Assembly: GCF_001874525.1 (NCBI RefSeq)
Contig: NZ_LKAQ01000004.1
Location: forward strand, 856,805-920,804
Length of the DNA: 64,000 bases
Origin: Pseudodesulfovibrio hydrargyri
GTDB lineage: Bacteria > Desulfobacterota > Desulfovibrionia > Desulfovibrionales > Desulfovibrionaceae
Direction: 5' to 3'
Shown: positions 1-8,613 of the stretch, one piece after another
How positions within the stretch are numbered: position 1 is the first letter of the stretch
Layout of the letters: each line of letters begins with the position of its first letter
The notes under the pieces: model-generated
The model's database searches: none
Told to the model about the DNA's origin: nothing
Seen by the model: only the letters and a program-made list of their open reading frames with translations
Program-made: the position numbers and the translations under genes

Positions 1-163
1 GCCCTCAGTAATAAAACGCCGCAAGACCTCCTGAACGAGCTACCCCTTCTCCGCGCCCGCACCTTCGCCGCGTGCGACACAAAAAGTTTGGGAGGGTCCA
101 GAGAACCTTTTTCAAAGGGTTCCCTGGCGGGGTCTGGGGCAGCGCCCCGGCCGCCGGAGGCAT
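1..163 (-). repeat. Intergenic repeat: remnant of module B followed by module A
   Basis: Gene-free stretch next to the 3' end of mobA. Bases 61-163 are an inverted copy of module A, with the AAAAAGTTTGGGAGG block, the TTTCAAAGGGTTCCC palindrome and the GCCGCCGGAGGC end. Bases 12-58 look like module B with its centre deleted: the AAAACGCCGCAAGACC start is joined almost directly to the GAGCTAC end that occurs near 34865 and 51115. No coding signal is seen. Confidence 0.8.
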
Positions 164-175
164 TCCTCCTCTGGC

Positions 176-781
176 CTAGATGCCGAGTTCGGCGGCCAGC
201 CGTTCGGCCTGGCGGAGGTCGTCCGGGGAATTGACATTGAAGAAGGAAACCTGGTGGGGGTCGCCGGGTTCAAGCAGGGCGACCGGGACCTCTTTGACGC
301 GAACACGGTCGAAAAAACCGATGATGCGGAAATTTTCCTGCTTCAGCTGGGCCTCGATAGGGGGGATGCACCGTTTGGAGTAGATGGCGCAGAGGGGTTC
401 GACGTAGCCGTCTTCCTTGATGGGGACGACGACGTCATACTCCGGGGTGGCCTGTTCGAGGAGCGCCCGGACCAGGCCGGGCTGGAGGAACGGACCGTCG
501 CAAGCGGCCATGAATCCGTGGGAGGCGCGCATGGCGCTTAAGCCCGCGTGGATGCCGGTCAGAGACGAACGGGCCGCAAAACGGTCTTCGGCGACCGGGT
601 AGTCATACGTTTGGTAATCGTTTTTGTCGCGCGCGGCGATCAGAATCTCCGGGAACAGGGGGCGGTAGACGTTGAGCAGGCGGTCGAGAATGGTCTGGCC
701 GTTGATGGTCAGGAACGCCTTCTTGACGTGGCCCATGCGGGTGCCAAGCCCCCCGGCCAGAATGATGCCTGCGATGTCCAT
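176..781 (-). CDS. mobA: Molybdenum cofactor guanylyltransferase (MobA-like)
   Basis: Predicted to transfer GMP from GTP to molybdopterin, the last step in making the guanine dinucleotide form of the molybdenum cofactor in the cytoplasm. The 201-residue product starts with the nucleotidyltransferase signature LAGGLGTRMG (residues 8-17), followed by KKAF, a TGIHAGL segment near residue 75 and CDGPFL with an acidic metal ligand at D95. Length is normal for MobA. The ATG at 781 was chosen because the signature must lie at the N-terminus; the open frame upstream of it has no protein-like character. It is divergent from the hydrolase gene at 854. A related NTP-transferase such as MocA is possible but less likely. 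Confidence 0.85.
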   Translation of the reverse strand: MDIAGIILAGGLGTRMGHVKKAFLTINGQTILDRLLNVYRPLFPEILIAARDKNDYQTYDYPVAEDRFAARSSLTGIHAGLSAMRASHGFMAACDGPFLQPGLVRALLEQATPEYDVVVPIKEDGYVEPLCAIYSKRCIPPIEAQLKQENFRIIGFFDRVRVKEVPVALLEPGDPHQVSFFNVNSPDDLRQAERLAAELGI

Positions 782-853
782 GGGGGCAAAATAGAACAAG
801 GCCGGGCAAATGGAAAGGGTGCAAAATCGGGCGGCCGCGTGTATGGTCCGGCC

Positions 854-1690
854 ATGTGGACGGCGTTGAAGATAGCGGGCGGCGCGGGCGTTGCGTACGC
901 GGCCGTGGCGGCCTGGGTGTTCCTGACCCAGCGCGGGCTGGTCTATTGCCCGAGGAGGGAGCTGATCGCCACCCCGGACCAGGCCGGGCTGTCGTTTAAG
1001 GACGTCTGGCTGTCCACCGGGCCGGGCACGCGCATCCACGGCTGGTGGCTGCCGTGCGAGGGGGCGAACCGGGTCCTGCTGCTCTGCCACGGCAACGGCG
1101 GCAACATCTCCCACCTGATGGAGACGTACAGGATTTTTCACGATCTCGGCCTGTCGGTGCTGTCCTTCGACTATTCGGGCTACGGGCGAAGCGGGGGACG
1201 GCCGTCGGAGAAGGCCACGCGCCATGACGCGCGGGCGGCCTGGGACTGGCTGGTGCGCGACAAGGGGTTCGAGCCCGGGCGGGTGATCCTGTTCGGGCGC
1301 AGCCTGGGCGGCGGCGTGGCCGCGCGGCTGGCGGCGGATCTGGGCGAGGCGGGCACGGAACCGGGCGGACTGATCATGGAATCCACGTTCACCTCGATGA
1401 CGGACATGGGGGCGGCACGCTATCCGTGGCTGCCGGTCCGCTGGCTGGTGCGCCACCGGTATGACAGCGTCCGCGCCCTGGACGCGGTGCGGGTGCCCGC
1501 CCTGTTCCTGCACAGCCCGGAGGACGACCTGGTGCCCTATGCCATGGGCCGGGCCCTGTATGCGGGCTATGCGGGACCAAAATTGTTCTGGGCCCTGTCC
1601 GGGGACCACAACTGCGGATTCATGTCCACCTCGGGCTATACCGAGGGACTGCGCCGATTCCTGCGCGGACTGCCGGGACGGTGCGGATGA
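854..1690 (+). CDS. Alpha/beta hydrolase, membrane-anchored (BEM46/ABHD13-like)
   Basis: A 278-residue serine hydrolase with an N-terminal hydrophobic segment (about residues 4-24) that probably anchors it to the inner membrane. The oxyanion-hole region is CHGNGGN (78-84), the nucleophile elbow is GRSLGGG with S150, an acid lies in SPEDD (D224/D225), and the histidine is in SGDHNCGF (H252), giving a full catalytic triad. Fold and motifs match the BEM46/ABHD13 type; the substrate is unknown. Its stop codon overlaps the start of the next gene by four bases (ATGA), so the two are probably translationally coupled. Confidence 0.8.
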   Translation: MWTALKIAGGAGVAYAAVAAWVFLTQRGLVYCPRRELIATPDQAGLSFKDVWLSTGPGTRIHGWWLPCEGANRVLLLCHGNGGNISHLMETYRIFHDLGLSVLSFDYSGYGRSGGRPSEKATRHDARAAWDWLVRDKGFEPGRVILFGRSLGGGVAARLAADLGEAGTEPGGLIMESTFTSMTDMGAARYPWLPVRWLVRHRYDSVRALDAVRVPALFLHSPEDDLVPYAMGRALYAGYAGPKLFWALSGDHNCGFMSTSGYTEGLRRFLRGLPGRCG

Positions 1691-2103
1691 TGGGGACTCC
1701 GGCCCTGTGGGCCGACGTGATCCTGGTCGTCCATTTCGTCATCGCCGGCTTTCTCGCCCTGGGATTGCCGGTCATCTGGATCGGGGCGGCGGCCGGTTGG
1801 CGGTTCGTGCGCAACCCGTGGTTCCGCTTGGCCCATGCCGGGCTGATGGGCTTTGTCCTGGCCGAGACCGCGGCCGGGAGGCTCTGTCCCCTGACCGTGT
1901 GGGAAGCGGCCCTGCGCCGCTTGGCGGGAGAAGGCAAAGATGAACCGGTCTCGCTCGTGGGATACTGGGTGGGCCGCGTGCTCTTCCCGGACCTCGCCCC
2001 GGCCTGGTTCGGGATCGCCTACGGCCTGTTTTTCGCGCTCATCGTCCTGACCCTGTTCCTGATCCCGGTCCGCAGGGCGGCAAAACCTGCCGATCCACGT
2101 TGA
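1687..2103 (+). CDS. DUF2784 family membrane protein
   Basis: About 138 residues with three to four membrane segments. The pattern ADVILVVHF near the start and GRLCPLTVWE in the middle is typical of DUF2784 proteins, whose function is unknown. The ATG at 1687 overlaps the hydrolase stop (ATGA); a GTG at 1681 in the same frame is an alternative. The gene forms a two-gene unit with the hydrolase. Confidence 0.75.
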   Translation: MMGTPALWADVILVVHFVIAGFLALGLPVIWIGAAAGWRFVRNPWFRLAHAGLMGFVLAETAAGRLCPLTVWEAALRRLAGEGKDEPVSLVGYWVGRVLFPDLAPAWFGIAYGLFFALIVLTLFLIPVRRAAKPADPR

Positions 2104-2196
2104 AAGCGAAAACTCAACTACCTGGAATAAAAGTTATTTTCTGTTGAAGCACGGGTCTTGCTTTTTGTTTGGGCAGCCAACAAGAAGGAGACGAAT

Positions 2197-2463
2197 ATGC
2201 CCGCTATCCAACCAGTTTCCACCCGGACCGACGTCACCGGCGCCGCCCGCGAACGCATAGAGCAACTCAAGGCCCGGGCCACCGAGGGCCTGGACGAGGC
2301 CATGGCCGCCGTGACCCGCAACCTGGGGCACCGCGAAGCTACCGAGGCCGAAAAGAGCCTGGGCGAGCTCGGCCTGGATCTGGCCGCCCATGGATCGGAC
2401 GCCCACCGCCTCGACCATGCCAAGGTCCTGGACCTGATCAGCGACCCGTTCGAGGACGACTAG
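2197..2463 (+). CDS. Small conserved-looking hypothetical protein (88 aa)
   Basis: No family recognised. The start at 2197 is set by a good ribosome binding site (AAGAAGGAG, 2182-2190) seven bases upstream. The product is hydrophilic and predicted helical, with a run of acidic and alanine residues and a C-terminal ISDPFEDD. It has no signal peptide or membrane segment. A clear intrinsic terminator follows at 2493, supporting a real short transcript. The AT-rich sequence at 2110-2170 may carry its promoter. Confidence 0.65.
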   Translation: MPAIQPVSTRTDVTGAARERIEQLKARATEGLDEAMAAVTRNLGHREATEAEKSLGELGLDLAAHGSDAHRLDHAKVLDLISDPFEDD

Positions 2464-2492
2464 TCCCTGGGCTCCCCCCTGCGAAATCAGCG

Positions 2493-2525
2493 CGGGCAGG
2501 CCTGAAAAACGGGCCTGCCCGTCTT
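2493..2525 (+). terminator. Rho-independent terminator
   Basis: The stem CGGGCAGGCC (2493-2502) pairs with GGCCTGCCCG (2512-2521) and is followed by TCTTT. It closes the small gene ending at 2463. Confidence 0.9.
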
Positions 2526-2692
2526 TGTGCTTGCCTTTTGTTCGCGGCCACAATATATTGTCATAATTGGACCTTCATCATTTTCTCTGTCCCTGCCCGG
2601 TGACTCGGATTCCCTTCCGACAAAAATGCATTTTTATCTCCAGGCCTGACCGAAGGTTGCGCCTGATCCGACGGTTTGTGCGGCGCGCGCCC

Positions 2693-2721
2693 TTGCGCCC
2701 GTTTTCCGGCGGGCGTATATT
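2693..2721 (+). promoter_or_regulatory. Candidate sigma-70 promoter
   Basis: TTGCGC (2693-2698) is separated by 17 bases from TATATT (2716-2721), which matches the -10 consensus at five of six positions. It precedes the structured stretch that ends in a U-run at 2951. The -35 match is only partial. Confidence 0.45.
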
Positions 2722-2727
2722 TTATTC

Positions 2728-2951
2728 AACGGCAAGGGACCTCGGAAAGAGGATAGTGAAGCACTCAGACGGAGGATGGGAGGAAATAGACACCGATTTC
2801 TTCTATGCTACATGTGGCGAATGGAGTCGCCCCGCTCACAGAAAGAGCACCGTGCGCCAAAAGAAACACGCACCAGGCCGTCATAAAGTGCATATTTAGA
2901 AATGTCAGGCCCTGATGCCCGCCGGGTAACCCGGCAAGGCGCACTTTTTTT
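2728..2951 (+). ncRNA. Candidate structured RNA or attenuator upstream of a GGDEF gene
   Basis: This stretch has a promoter-like sequence in front and no convincing reading frame. GTGCGCC (2852-2858) can pair with GGCGCAC (2938-2944), which is followed at once by seven T residues, giving a large intrinsic terminator. Inside lies a perfect hairpin, GCCGGG-TAA-CCCGGC (2921-2935). The same GTGCG can instead pair with CGCAC at 2869-2873, so two exclusive folds exist, as in an attenuator. I could not match it to a known riboswitch class, 6S RNA, SRP RNA or RNase P RNA. It could be a free-standing small RNA or the leader of the GGDEF gene that starts at 3080. Confidence 0.4.
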
Positions 2952-3079
2952 GCGTTTCATCATTTCCCTTTCTTCTTGAACCATACTGGCGACCGATGCT
3001 ATCAAACCGGAAAGGCGGCGTTTTCACCTGGCCGGCGGCCGGGTCTTTCCAGAGTCCATCACACCGGGAAACCTCGACC

Positions 3080-4126
3080 ATGTCCAAAACAGCCAACGAG
3101 ATCGACCGTTTTTACCGAAGCCTGCACGCCACCGACAATCCCCATGAAGGGGAGTGGATGGCCGTCATCCTGTTCGTCCGAAACCTGCTCCCACGGCTGT
3201 CCATCTATTCCGACGACAAAAAATCCGAGATCCAGTTCGAGGTCTTCGAGCAACTCATGGAAAACGACTTTTCCGAGGAGCGGCTGGCCACGGTCTTCGG
3301 CCTGCTCGACGGCTACCTGATGCAAACCATCGGGGCCCTGGAGATGGAGGAGGCCCTGACCCAGGAGAAGCGCACGGCCGGGCTGCTCATCAGCGAGATG
3401 AACGAGATGATCTCCAGCATGCACGGGGCCAACGAGCGCCAGGACAACCGCCTGAGCACCTTCCAGGAGGAGACCGCCGAGGCCATCCGGGAGGGCAGCC
3501 AGAAATCCCACATCCTGTCCCGGGTGCGCGGCATGTTCCAGGAACTCATCGAGGAGTTCCGCGAGGAGGCGCGCGTCCTCAACGCCAAGGCCGAGCACTT
3601 CCGCATGACAGCCGATTTCGATCCCCTGCTGACCGAACTGCACAACCGCCGCTCCATGGAGACCTATCTCAAGGGCGCGGTGGAGGAGTTCGCCCGCTCG
3701 GGCACCTCCCTTTCCCTGATGATGATCGACGTGGACCACTTCAAGAAGGTCAACGACACCTACGGTCACCAGGCGGGCGACGACGTGCTCCGCGCCCTGG
3801 CCGGGATCGTCACCACCCACGCCGTCCAGTACGCCGGTTTCGCGGCCCGCTACGGCGGTGAGGAACTGATCCTGGCGGTGCAGGACATGGACCTGAGCCA
3901 GACGGCCGTCAAGGCCGAAGCCCTGCGGGCCGACGTGGAGAACTACGACTTCCGCGTCCGGACCAACGGCCATCTGGAAAACACGCCCATCAACTTCACC
4001 GTGTCCGTGGGCGTGGCCCGCCTGAAGGTGGGCTGGACCCCCGGGGAACTGATCGGGGCCGCTGACGCCGCCCTGTACCAGGCCAAGAACACGGGCCGCA
4101 ACCGGGTCTGCACGGCCCCGAAATAG
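3080..4126 (+). CDS. Diguanylate cyclase (GGDEF domain)
   Basis: A 348-residue cytoplasmic protein predicted to make c-di-GMP from two GTP. The first 175 residues are mostly helical, with coiled-coil character, and have no recognised sensor family. The C-terminal half is a GGDEF domain with DPLLTELHNRR at its start, DVDHFKKVNDTYGH in the middle and the active-site motif GGEEL (259-263). The product-inhibition RxxD site normally just before GGEEF is not seen (the context is AGFAARYGGEEL), so feedback inhibition may be absent. The ATG at 3080 starts the first stretch that looks protein-like. A membrane-anchored periplasmic binding protein follows 33 bases downstream, a possible partner. Confidence 0.88.
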   Translation: MSKTANEIDRFYRSLHATDNPHEGEWMAVILFVRNLLPRLSIYSDDKKSEIQFEVFEQLMENDFSEERLATVFGLLDGYLMQTIGALEMEEALTQEKRTAGLLISEMNEMISSMHGANERQDNRLSTFQEETAEAIREGSQKSHILSRVRGMFQELIEEFREEARVLNAKAEHFRMTADFDPLLTELHNRRSMETYLKGAVEEFARSGTSLSLMMIDVDHFKKVNDTYGHQAGDDVLRALAGIVTTHAVQYAGFAARYGGEELILAVQDMDLSQTAVKAEALRADVENYDFRVRTNGHLENTPINFTVSVGVARLKVGWTPGELIGAADAALYQAKNTGRNRVCTAPK

Positions 4127-4159
4127 CGGCCTCACCTCGACAGCTTCCGATAACTGACG

Positions 4160-5281
4160 ATGGAGAATCCTTTGTCGGAAAGAAATGTTACATGGTTCCG
4201 ATTGCTCCCCATGCTCATCCTGGCCTGGGTGCTGGCACCTTGCGTACCGGCCCTGGCCGCCGAGGTGCTCCTGCTCCATTCCGGTACCGGTCCCACCCCC
4301 TGGAACCAGCGGCTCACATCCGGCCTCATCGAGGGGCTGGGCAGCGCGGCCTCGGTGCGCCAGGCCTTTCTCAAGGCCGACGGCTCGGACGAGGACGCCT
4401 ATGACGCCGTCTACCGGCGGCTGTCCGGGGCCCTGGCCGGGGACGCGCCCGAGGCCGTGGTCGCCGAGGGGCCCGTGGCCTTCGCCTTTGCCCGTAAGTA
4501 CGCCGACCTGTTCCCGGGCGCGCCGCTGATCTTCTGCGCCATGGACCGGCCCGCCTCCGAGATCTTAAGCCGATCCGGCAACTGCACCGGCCTGTCCATG
4601 ACCGTGCCCGTGCGCGAAAACATCGACCTCATCTTCGCCATGCGGCCCGATACCCGGCTGGTGGTGGCCATCGCCGACCGCACGCCCGGCTCGGCCCGGC
4701 TCATGGACCGGGTCGACCAGGCCATGCGCCCCTATCTGCACCGGGCGCAGATCATGTTTCCGGGCTTCGAGGCGGGCGACGACCAGGGGCTCGATCTCCA
4801 CGCCCTGGGCGACACCCTGGCCAGCGTGCCCTCCACGGGCGCGGTCCTGTTCCTGCGCTTCTCCGAGGACCGGGAGGGCACCCCGGTCCCCGACGAAACC
4901 CTGGCCGCCCTGATCCGGGACCGCGCGGCGTCGCCCGTCTTCCTGGCGGGCGACGCGGTCTTCGGGTCCGGAGCGGTGGGAGGCTGGATGATCCCGGCCA
5001 AGGACATGGGCGCGGACGCGGCCCGCGTGGTCCTCAAGGCCCTCGACGGCGAAAAGGTAAGCGAGATGCTGGCCCGGCCCACCCGGCCGGTGCTGCGCTT
5101 CGACGGAACGGCCCTGGCCCGCTACGGGCTCAAGGCGCCGGACAAGGCCGAACTGGTCAACCCGCCCGCCGGCAAGGTGGAGGAGCGCCCGATCCTGCCG
5201 GTCACGGGGTTGGCCTGGGCTCTGGGGCTGGCCGCGACAGCCGCCCTGGCCGCGTTCCTGCGCGGCCGCTACAAGGCGTAG
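4160..5281 (+). CDS. Periplasmic ABC-type substrate-binding-like protein with C-terminal membrane anchor
   Basis: A 373-residue protein with an N-terminal signal sequence (LLPMLILAWVLAPCVPALA, ending near residue 34) and a hydrophobic segment near residues 348-367 followed by a short basic tail (RGRYKA). The region between resembles the ABC_sub_bind type of binding fold (AEVLLLHSGTGPTPWNQRL at its start). The same kind of domain forms the periplasmic sensor of the hybrid kinase at 28378. No permease or ATPase gene is nearby, so a sensory rather than transport role is likely. It follows the GGDEF gene closely and may act with it. Its end overlaps the convergent small gene at 5269. Confidence 0.65.
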   Translation: MENPLSERNVTWFRLLPMLILAWVLAPCVPALAAEVLLLHSGTGPTPWNQRLTSGLIEGLGSAASVRQAFLKADGSDEDAYDAVYRRLSGALAGDAPEAVVAEGPVAFAFARKYADLFPGAPLIFCAMDRPASEILSRSGNCTGLSMTVPVRENIDLIFAMRPDTRLVVAIADRTPGSARLMDRVDQAMRPYLHRAQIMFPGFEAGDDQGLDLHALGDTLASVPSTGAVLFLRFSEDREGTPVPDETLAALIRDRAASPVFLAGDAVFGSGAVGGWMIPAKDMGADAARVVLKALDGEKVSEMLARPTRPVLRFDGTALARYGLKAPDKAELVNPPAGKVEERPILPVTGLAWALGLAATAALAAFLRGRYKA

Positions 5282-5433
5282 ATGACCGACGCCTGGACCG
5301 CCGCCATGGCCAGCAGCGCCGCGCCCGCCACCACGGTCATGCCCCGCTTGGTCGCCCGGGCCAGCCGACGCAGGTCGCCCAGACCGGCCGAAAAGAACTC
5401 ACGCGTATAGGTCTTGTGCTGGAACCAGATCAT
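5269..5433 (-). CDS. Small single-pass membrane protein (54 aa)
   Basis: A short gene starting at the ATG at 5433 with a GGAGAG ribosome binding site just upstream. The product begins MIWFQHKTYTREFF, has a basic middle (RRLARATKRG) and ends in a hydrophobic helix (VVAGAALLAMAAVQASVIYAL). No family recognised. It overlaps the last 13 bases of the convergent gene. Confidence 0.55.
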   Translation of the reverse strand: MIWFQHKTYTREFFSAGLGDLRRLARATKRGMTVVAGAALLAMAAVQASVIYAL

Positions 5434-5449
5434 ATCCGCTCTCCTCTTT

Positions 5450-5570
5450 TGCTGCGTGGAGAGGAAAATCAGAGGATGAAGGCCGCGTTGCGGCTTTATC
5501 GGGTGATTTCGCCTCCGGCGGGCAGGGGCTCGCACCCCTGCACCCCGTTTTGCGCCTGCGGTGCCGGGGT
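5450..5570 (+). repeat. Intergenic repeat module C, copy 1
   Basis: The stretch with GATTTCGCCTCCGGCGGGCA and the following GCACCCCTGCACCCCG recurs near 40535-40625 and, inverted, near 24700-24790. It lies between two genes and has no coding signal. Confidence 0.65.
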
Positions 5571-5645
5571 TCAGAGGGAGACTAGCCCTTGGGCGGGAGC
5601 GGTTCTTGACCGGGTCGTGGCGATCGAACGACGGGTCCGTGTCGG

Positions 5646-8201
5646 CTAGCCCGCGTGGCGGACGTCCACGGCCAGCACGGACAGGATGTTCCCCTTGCCG
5701 TCCTTCACCGGGGTGGCCACGGTCAGGCAGTAGTCGTCTATCGATTCGGAATAATAGATATTCGAGATGAAACTCTCGCCCGTGCGCAGCGGCTCGCGGA
5801 ACCAGTCGCGGTCGGCCCAGCTGGTGCCCGGACCGCCCCGGGAAGAGTCCGCCTTGCCATGGGCCACGGCGAACTCCGTGACCTGCACGCCACGCGGATC
5901 GATGACCCAGGCCATCTCCAGGCTGGGGTTGTCCAGGACCACGCGCTTGAGCAGATCAAGCTGCCTGACCGCGTTTCCGTTGATCAGCACCGGGGCCTTG
6001 GCCAGGGATTCCACCTGCTTCTGGACCACGCCCTGGCCCAGCAGCATGAACAGCCCGTAGAGTTTGGACAGGGTCTCGATCTGGCCGGTCAGCTCGCCGA
6101 TGGCCCCGCCGGTCTGGGACACGGCCTCGGCGGTCTGGGTGGACACCGCGTCCACTTCGCTCACGGCCCGGTTGATCTCCTCGCCCGAGCTGGACTGCTG
6201 GGTGCTGGCCGCGGCGATGGCCTCCACCTGGCGGGTGACGGTTTCGAAAAACTCCATGATCTCGTTCAGGGCCTGGCCCGATTCCCCGGCCAGCCGGTTG
6301 GCCACGTCCACCTGGTCCGCGGCCCGGTCCATGCCTTTGATGTTTTCGCGCACGTCGGCCTGGATGGCCGCGATGGACCCGCCCACCTCGCGGGTGGCGT
6401 CCATGGTCTTCTCGGCCAGCTTGCGGACCTCGTCGGCCACCACGGCGAAGCCGCGCCCGGCGTCGCCCGCCCGGGCCGCCTCGATGGCCGCGTTCAGGGC
6501 CAGCAGGTTGGTCTGGTCCGCGATGTCGGAAATGACGTTCATGACCTTGCCGATGGAATCGGCCTTGGCCCCGAGGCTGGCCACCTGCGCCCTGAGATTT
6601 TCGGTGATGGCGTGCACGTCGCCGATAGACTCCACCGTGCGCCGGACCACTTCGGACCCCTCCTGGGCGCGCTGCCGGGCGTTGGCCGCGTCCTCGGAAG
6701 CGGTTTCGGCGTTCTCGGCCACCGCGCGGATGGACCCGGCCAGTTCCTCCATGGAAGCCGCCGTGGTCTCCACCCGGGAGCTCAGGCTGTTGGCCCCCTC
6801 CATGATCCGGTCGGATTCCTGGTTGACCGTGGCCGACGCCTCGCGCATGCCCGAAACCACTGTCTCGAGCATCCCGGCGGCCTGGAGCATGCCCTCGCGC
6901 TGGGCGCGGGCCGCGTCGGTTCGCGCCCTCCGCTCGCCCTCGGCCCGGACCGCCGCGGCCTCGGCCTCGGCGGCCCGGGTCTGGGCCAAACGCGAGGCTT
7001 CCCCGGCCTCCTCCATCTTCTCGCCCAGGTTGCGAACCATGCGCTCGATGGCCTCGGTGACCTCGCCGAGCTCGCCCTTGAACCGGCCGCGCGGCTTGGC
7101 CGCCAGGTCGCCCTCGGCCACCCGGCCCGCATAGACGCGCAGCTCCTTGAGCGGCTTGAGCAGGACCAGGCGCAGGAAAAAGAGAGTAATCAGGACGATG
7201 CCCGCCACGGACCCGCCGCCCACGACCATGGCCGCCTCCTTGAGCTTGCGCACCGGGTCCAAAGCCTCGGACGAATCGATCTTGGCCACCAGTCCCCAGG
7301 CGGTATCGCCCACCTTGACCGGCGAATAGGCGGCCAGGACCGTGCGGCCCCGGTAGTCCACGCTGTCCATCCGCCCGCTTTGGCCCTCCAGGGCGCGGCT
7401 CGCGGGCTCGGAGCGCATGGTCCCGGCTTGGGGGTCGGCAAAGGAGGCGACCACGCTGTGCCCGTCCGGATCGGAGTACAGGTCCGAGCGCATCAGCCCG
7501 TCCGGGCCCACCAGGTAGGCCTCGCCGGTCTTGCCCAGGCCCGCGCGGGTGTGCATGACCTTGTTCACGGAATCGATGGGGATGCGCAGCATGGCCACAC
7601 CCTCGATACCCTCGCCGTAGCGCCGGACGGGCGCGGCGATGAAGGCGCAGGGCTGGCCGTTCAGCGGTCCGTACGGGGAAAAGTCCACGAACACGGTCTC
7701 GCCCTTGAGGGCCCGCTTCCAGGCGTCCAGGAGCTGGCTCTTGGCCAGCGGCCCCTTGGCGATGTCCTGGCCCAGCTCCTTGCCCCGGGCCACGGAATAG
7801 ACGATGCGCCCGGTGTCGTCGAGGATCAGGGCGTCGGCGTAGCCCCGCACCCTGACCCACGGGGCGAAGTCCGGGTCCACCCGCTTCAGGGCGTGGACAT
7901 AGTCCTCGTCGGTCAGGTCCATGGGCTTTCCGGGCTGGGCCGCGTAGAAGATGATGTCCCGCAGCCGGACCAGGCCGCTGTACACGTACTTGGCCTCGGA
8001 ATACATGGTGATGTCCCGGTTCCACAGCTCGGTCAGCCCGTCCAGCTCGTGGGATTTGGCCTCCTGGAGCGAGACCAGCTTGCTGAAGGACTGCTCCTTC
8101 AGGCTCACCGAGGCGTTGTGCAGGCTGTAGCCGGCCATGCCCGCCAAGGGCACGATCCCCACCAGCAGGCAGAACAGAATCATCTTCACACTGAGTCGCA
8201 T
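5646..8201 (-). CDS. Methyl-accepting chemotaxis protein with an additional C-terminal PDC/Cache-like domain
   Basis: An 851-residue chemoreceptor. It has a first membrane segment (about residues 5-27), a large periplasmic region (about 30-320) that looks like a double Cache sensor, a second membrane segment (about 322-344), HAMP (about 345-400), and a methyl-accepting signalling domain with the hairpin-tip region [18 protein letters not shown] near residue 560. Unusually, about 140 further residues follow the signalling domain. They read like a PDC/Cache sensor ([57 protein letters not shown]). Receptors normally end in the signalling domain or a CheR tether. The extra domain would be cytoplasmic. 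Confidence 0.85.
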   Translation of the reverse strand: MRLSVKMILFCLLVGIVPLAGMAGYSLHNASVSLKEQSFSKLVSLQEAKSHELDGLTELWNRDITMYSEAKYVYSGLVRLRDIIFYAAQPGKPMDLTDEDYVHALKRVDPDFAPWVRVRGYADALILDDTGRIVYSVARGKELGQDIAKGPLAKSQLLDAWKRALKGETVFVDFSPYGPLNGQPCAFIAAPVRRYGEGIEGVAMLRIPIDSVNKVMHTRAGLGKTGEAYLVGPDGLMRSDLYSDPDGHSVVASFADPQAGTMRSEPASRALEGQSGRMDSVDYRGRTVLAAYSPVKVGDTAWGLVAKIDSSEALDPVRKLKEAAMVVGGGSVAGIVLITLFFLRLVLLKPLKELRVYAGRVAEGDLAAKPRGRFKGELGEVTEAIERMVRNLGEKMEEAGEASRLAQTRAAEAEAAAVRAEGERRARTDAARAQREGMLQAAGMLETVVSGMREASATVNQESDRIMEGANSLSSRVETTAASMEELAGSIRAVAENAETASEDAANARQRAQEGSEVVRRTVESIGDVHAITENLRAQVASLGAKADSIGKVMNVISDIADQTNLLALNAAIEAARAGDAGRGFAVVADEVRKLAEKTMDATREVGGSIAAIQADVRENIKGMDRAADQVDVANRLAGESGQALNEIMEFFETVTRQVEAIAAASTQQSSSGEEINRAVSEVDAVSTQTAEAVSQTGGAIGELTGQIETLSKLYGLFMLLGQGVVQKQVESLAKAPVLINGNAVRQLDLLKRVVLDNPSLEMAWVIDPRGVQVTEFAVAHGKADSSRGGPGTSWADRDWFREPLRTGESFISNIYYSESIDDYCLTVATPVKDGKGNILSVLAVDVRHAG

Positions 8202-8379
8202 TATCCCCCCTCCCGCGGCACCGCCGGGCCGCTTGGATGCGTACGATTGAAGGGGGAAGACTACCCGCGGCCACGGTTTTGGCGACCCGATTTGTTACAG
8301 GAGCGTAACACTCAGGTTACATCTGGAAGGAATTTCTGTTACGTCGACAACCGTAATGATTATCAGGAGATGAAAGAAG

Positions 8380-8604
8380 TCAGGCGAACACGGCGCAGAG
8401 CACGGCCAAAAGCCACAACAGCCCGCACAGGGTCGATGCGGCCGGGATCATCCACCACCTGAGCCGCACGGCACGGCCCCGGAACCGGAAGGTCGCGCAG
8501 CAGCTGAACAGGGAAAGGACCATCTGGAAAAGCAGGCCGGACATGGCCAGGGCGGGCAGGGCCAGGACCCAGAACAGGGGATCGGACATCCAGTCGGCGC
8601 GCAC
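8380..8604 (-). CDS. Small membrane protein (about 74 aa)
   Basis: A short product with two hydrophobic stretches (PLFWVLALPALAMSGLLF and WWMIPAASTLCGLLWLLAVL) and a basic loop between them. No family recognised. The GTG at 8604 has AGG at suitable spacing; a TTG at 8610 and an ATG at 8589 are also in frame. It begins only nine bases after the stop of the DisA_N-domain gene and is probably co-transcribed with it. Confidence 0.5.
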   Translation of the reverse strand: MRADWMSDPLFWVLALPALAMSGLLFQMVLSLFSCCATFRFRGRAVRLRWWMIPAASTLCGLLWLLAVLCAVFA

Positions 8605-8613
8605 GGCCAAAAC

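Noticed and set aside
2567..2899. Possible 110-aa protein before the GGDEF gene
   Set aside because: Composition is not protein-like, there is no ribosome binding site, and the stretch carries promoter and hairpin features instead.
2905..2945. Resemblance of CCTGAT...GGGTAACCCGGC to a TPP riboswitch
   Set aside because: The CTGAGA element and the rest of the TPP core are missing, and the downstream gene has no link to thiamine.
5655..8462. A long plus-strand open frame opposite the chemoreceptor
   Set aside because: Same antisense composition effect; the minus strand carries the full receptor.
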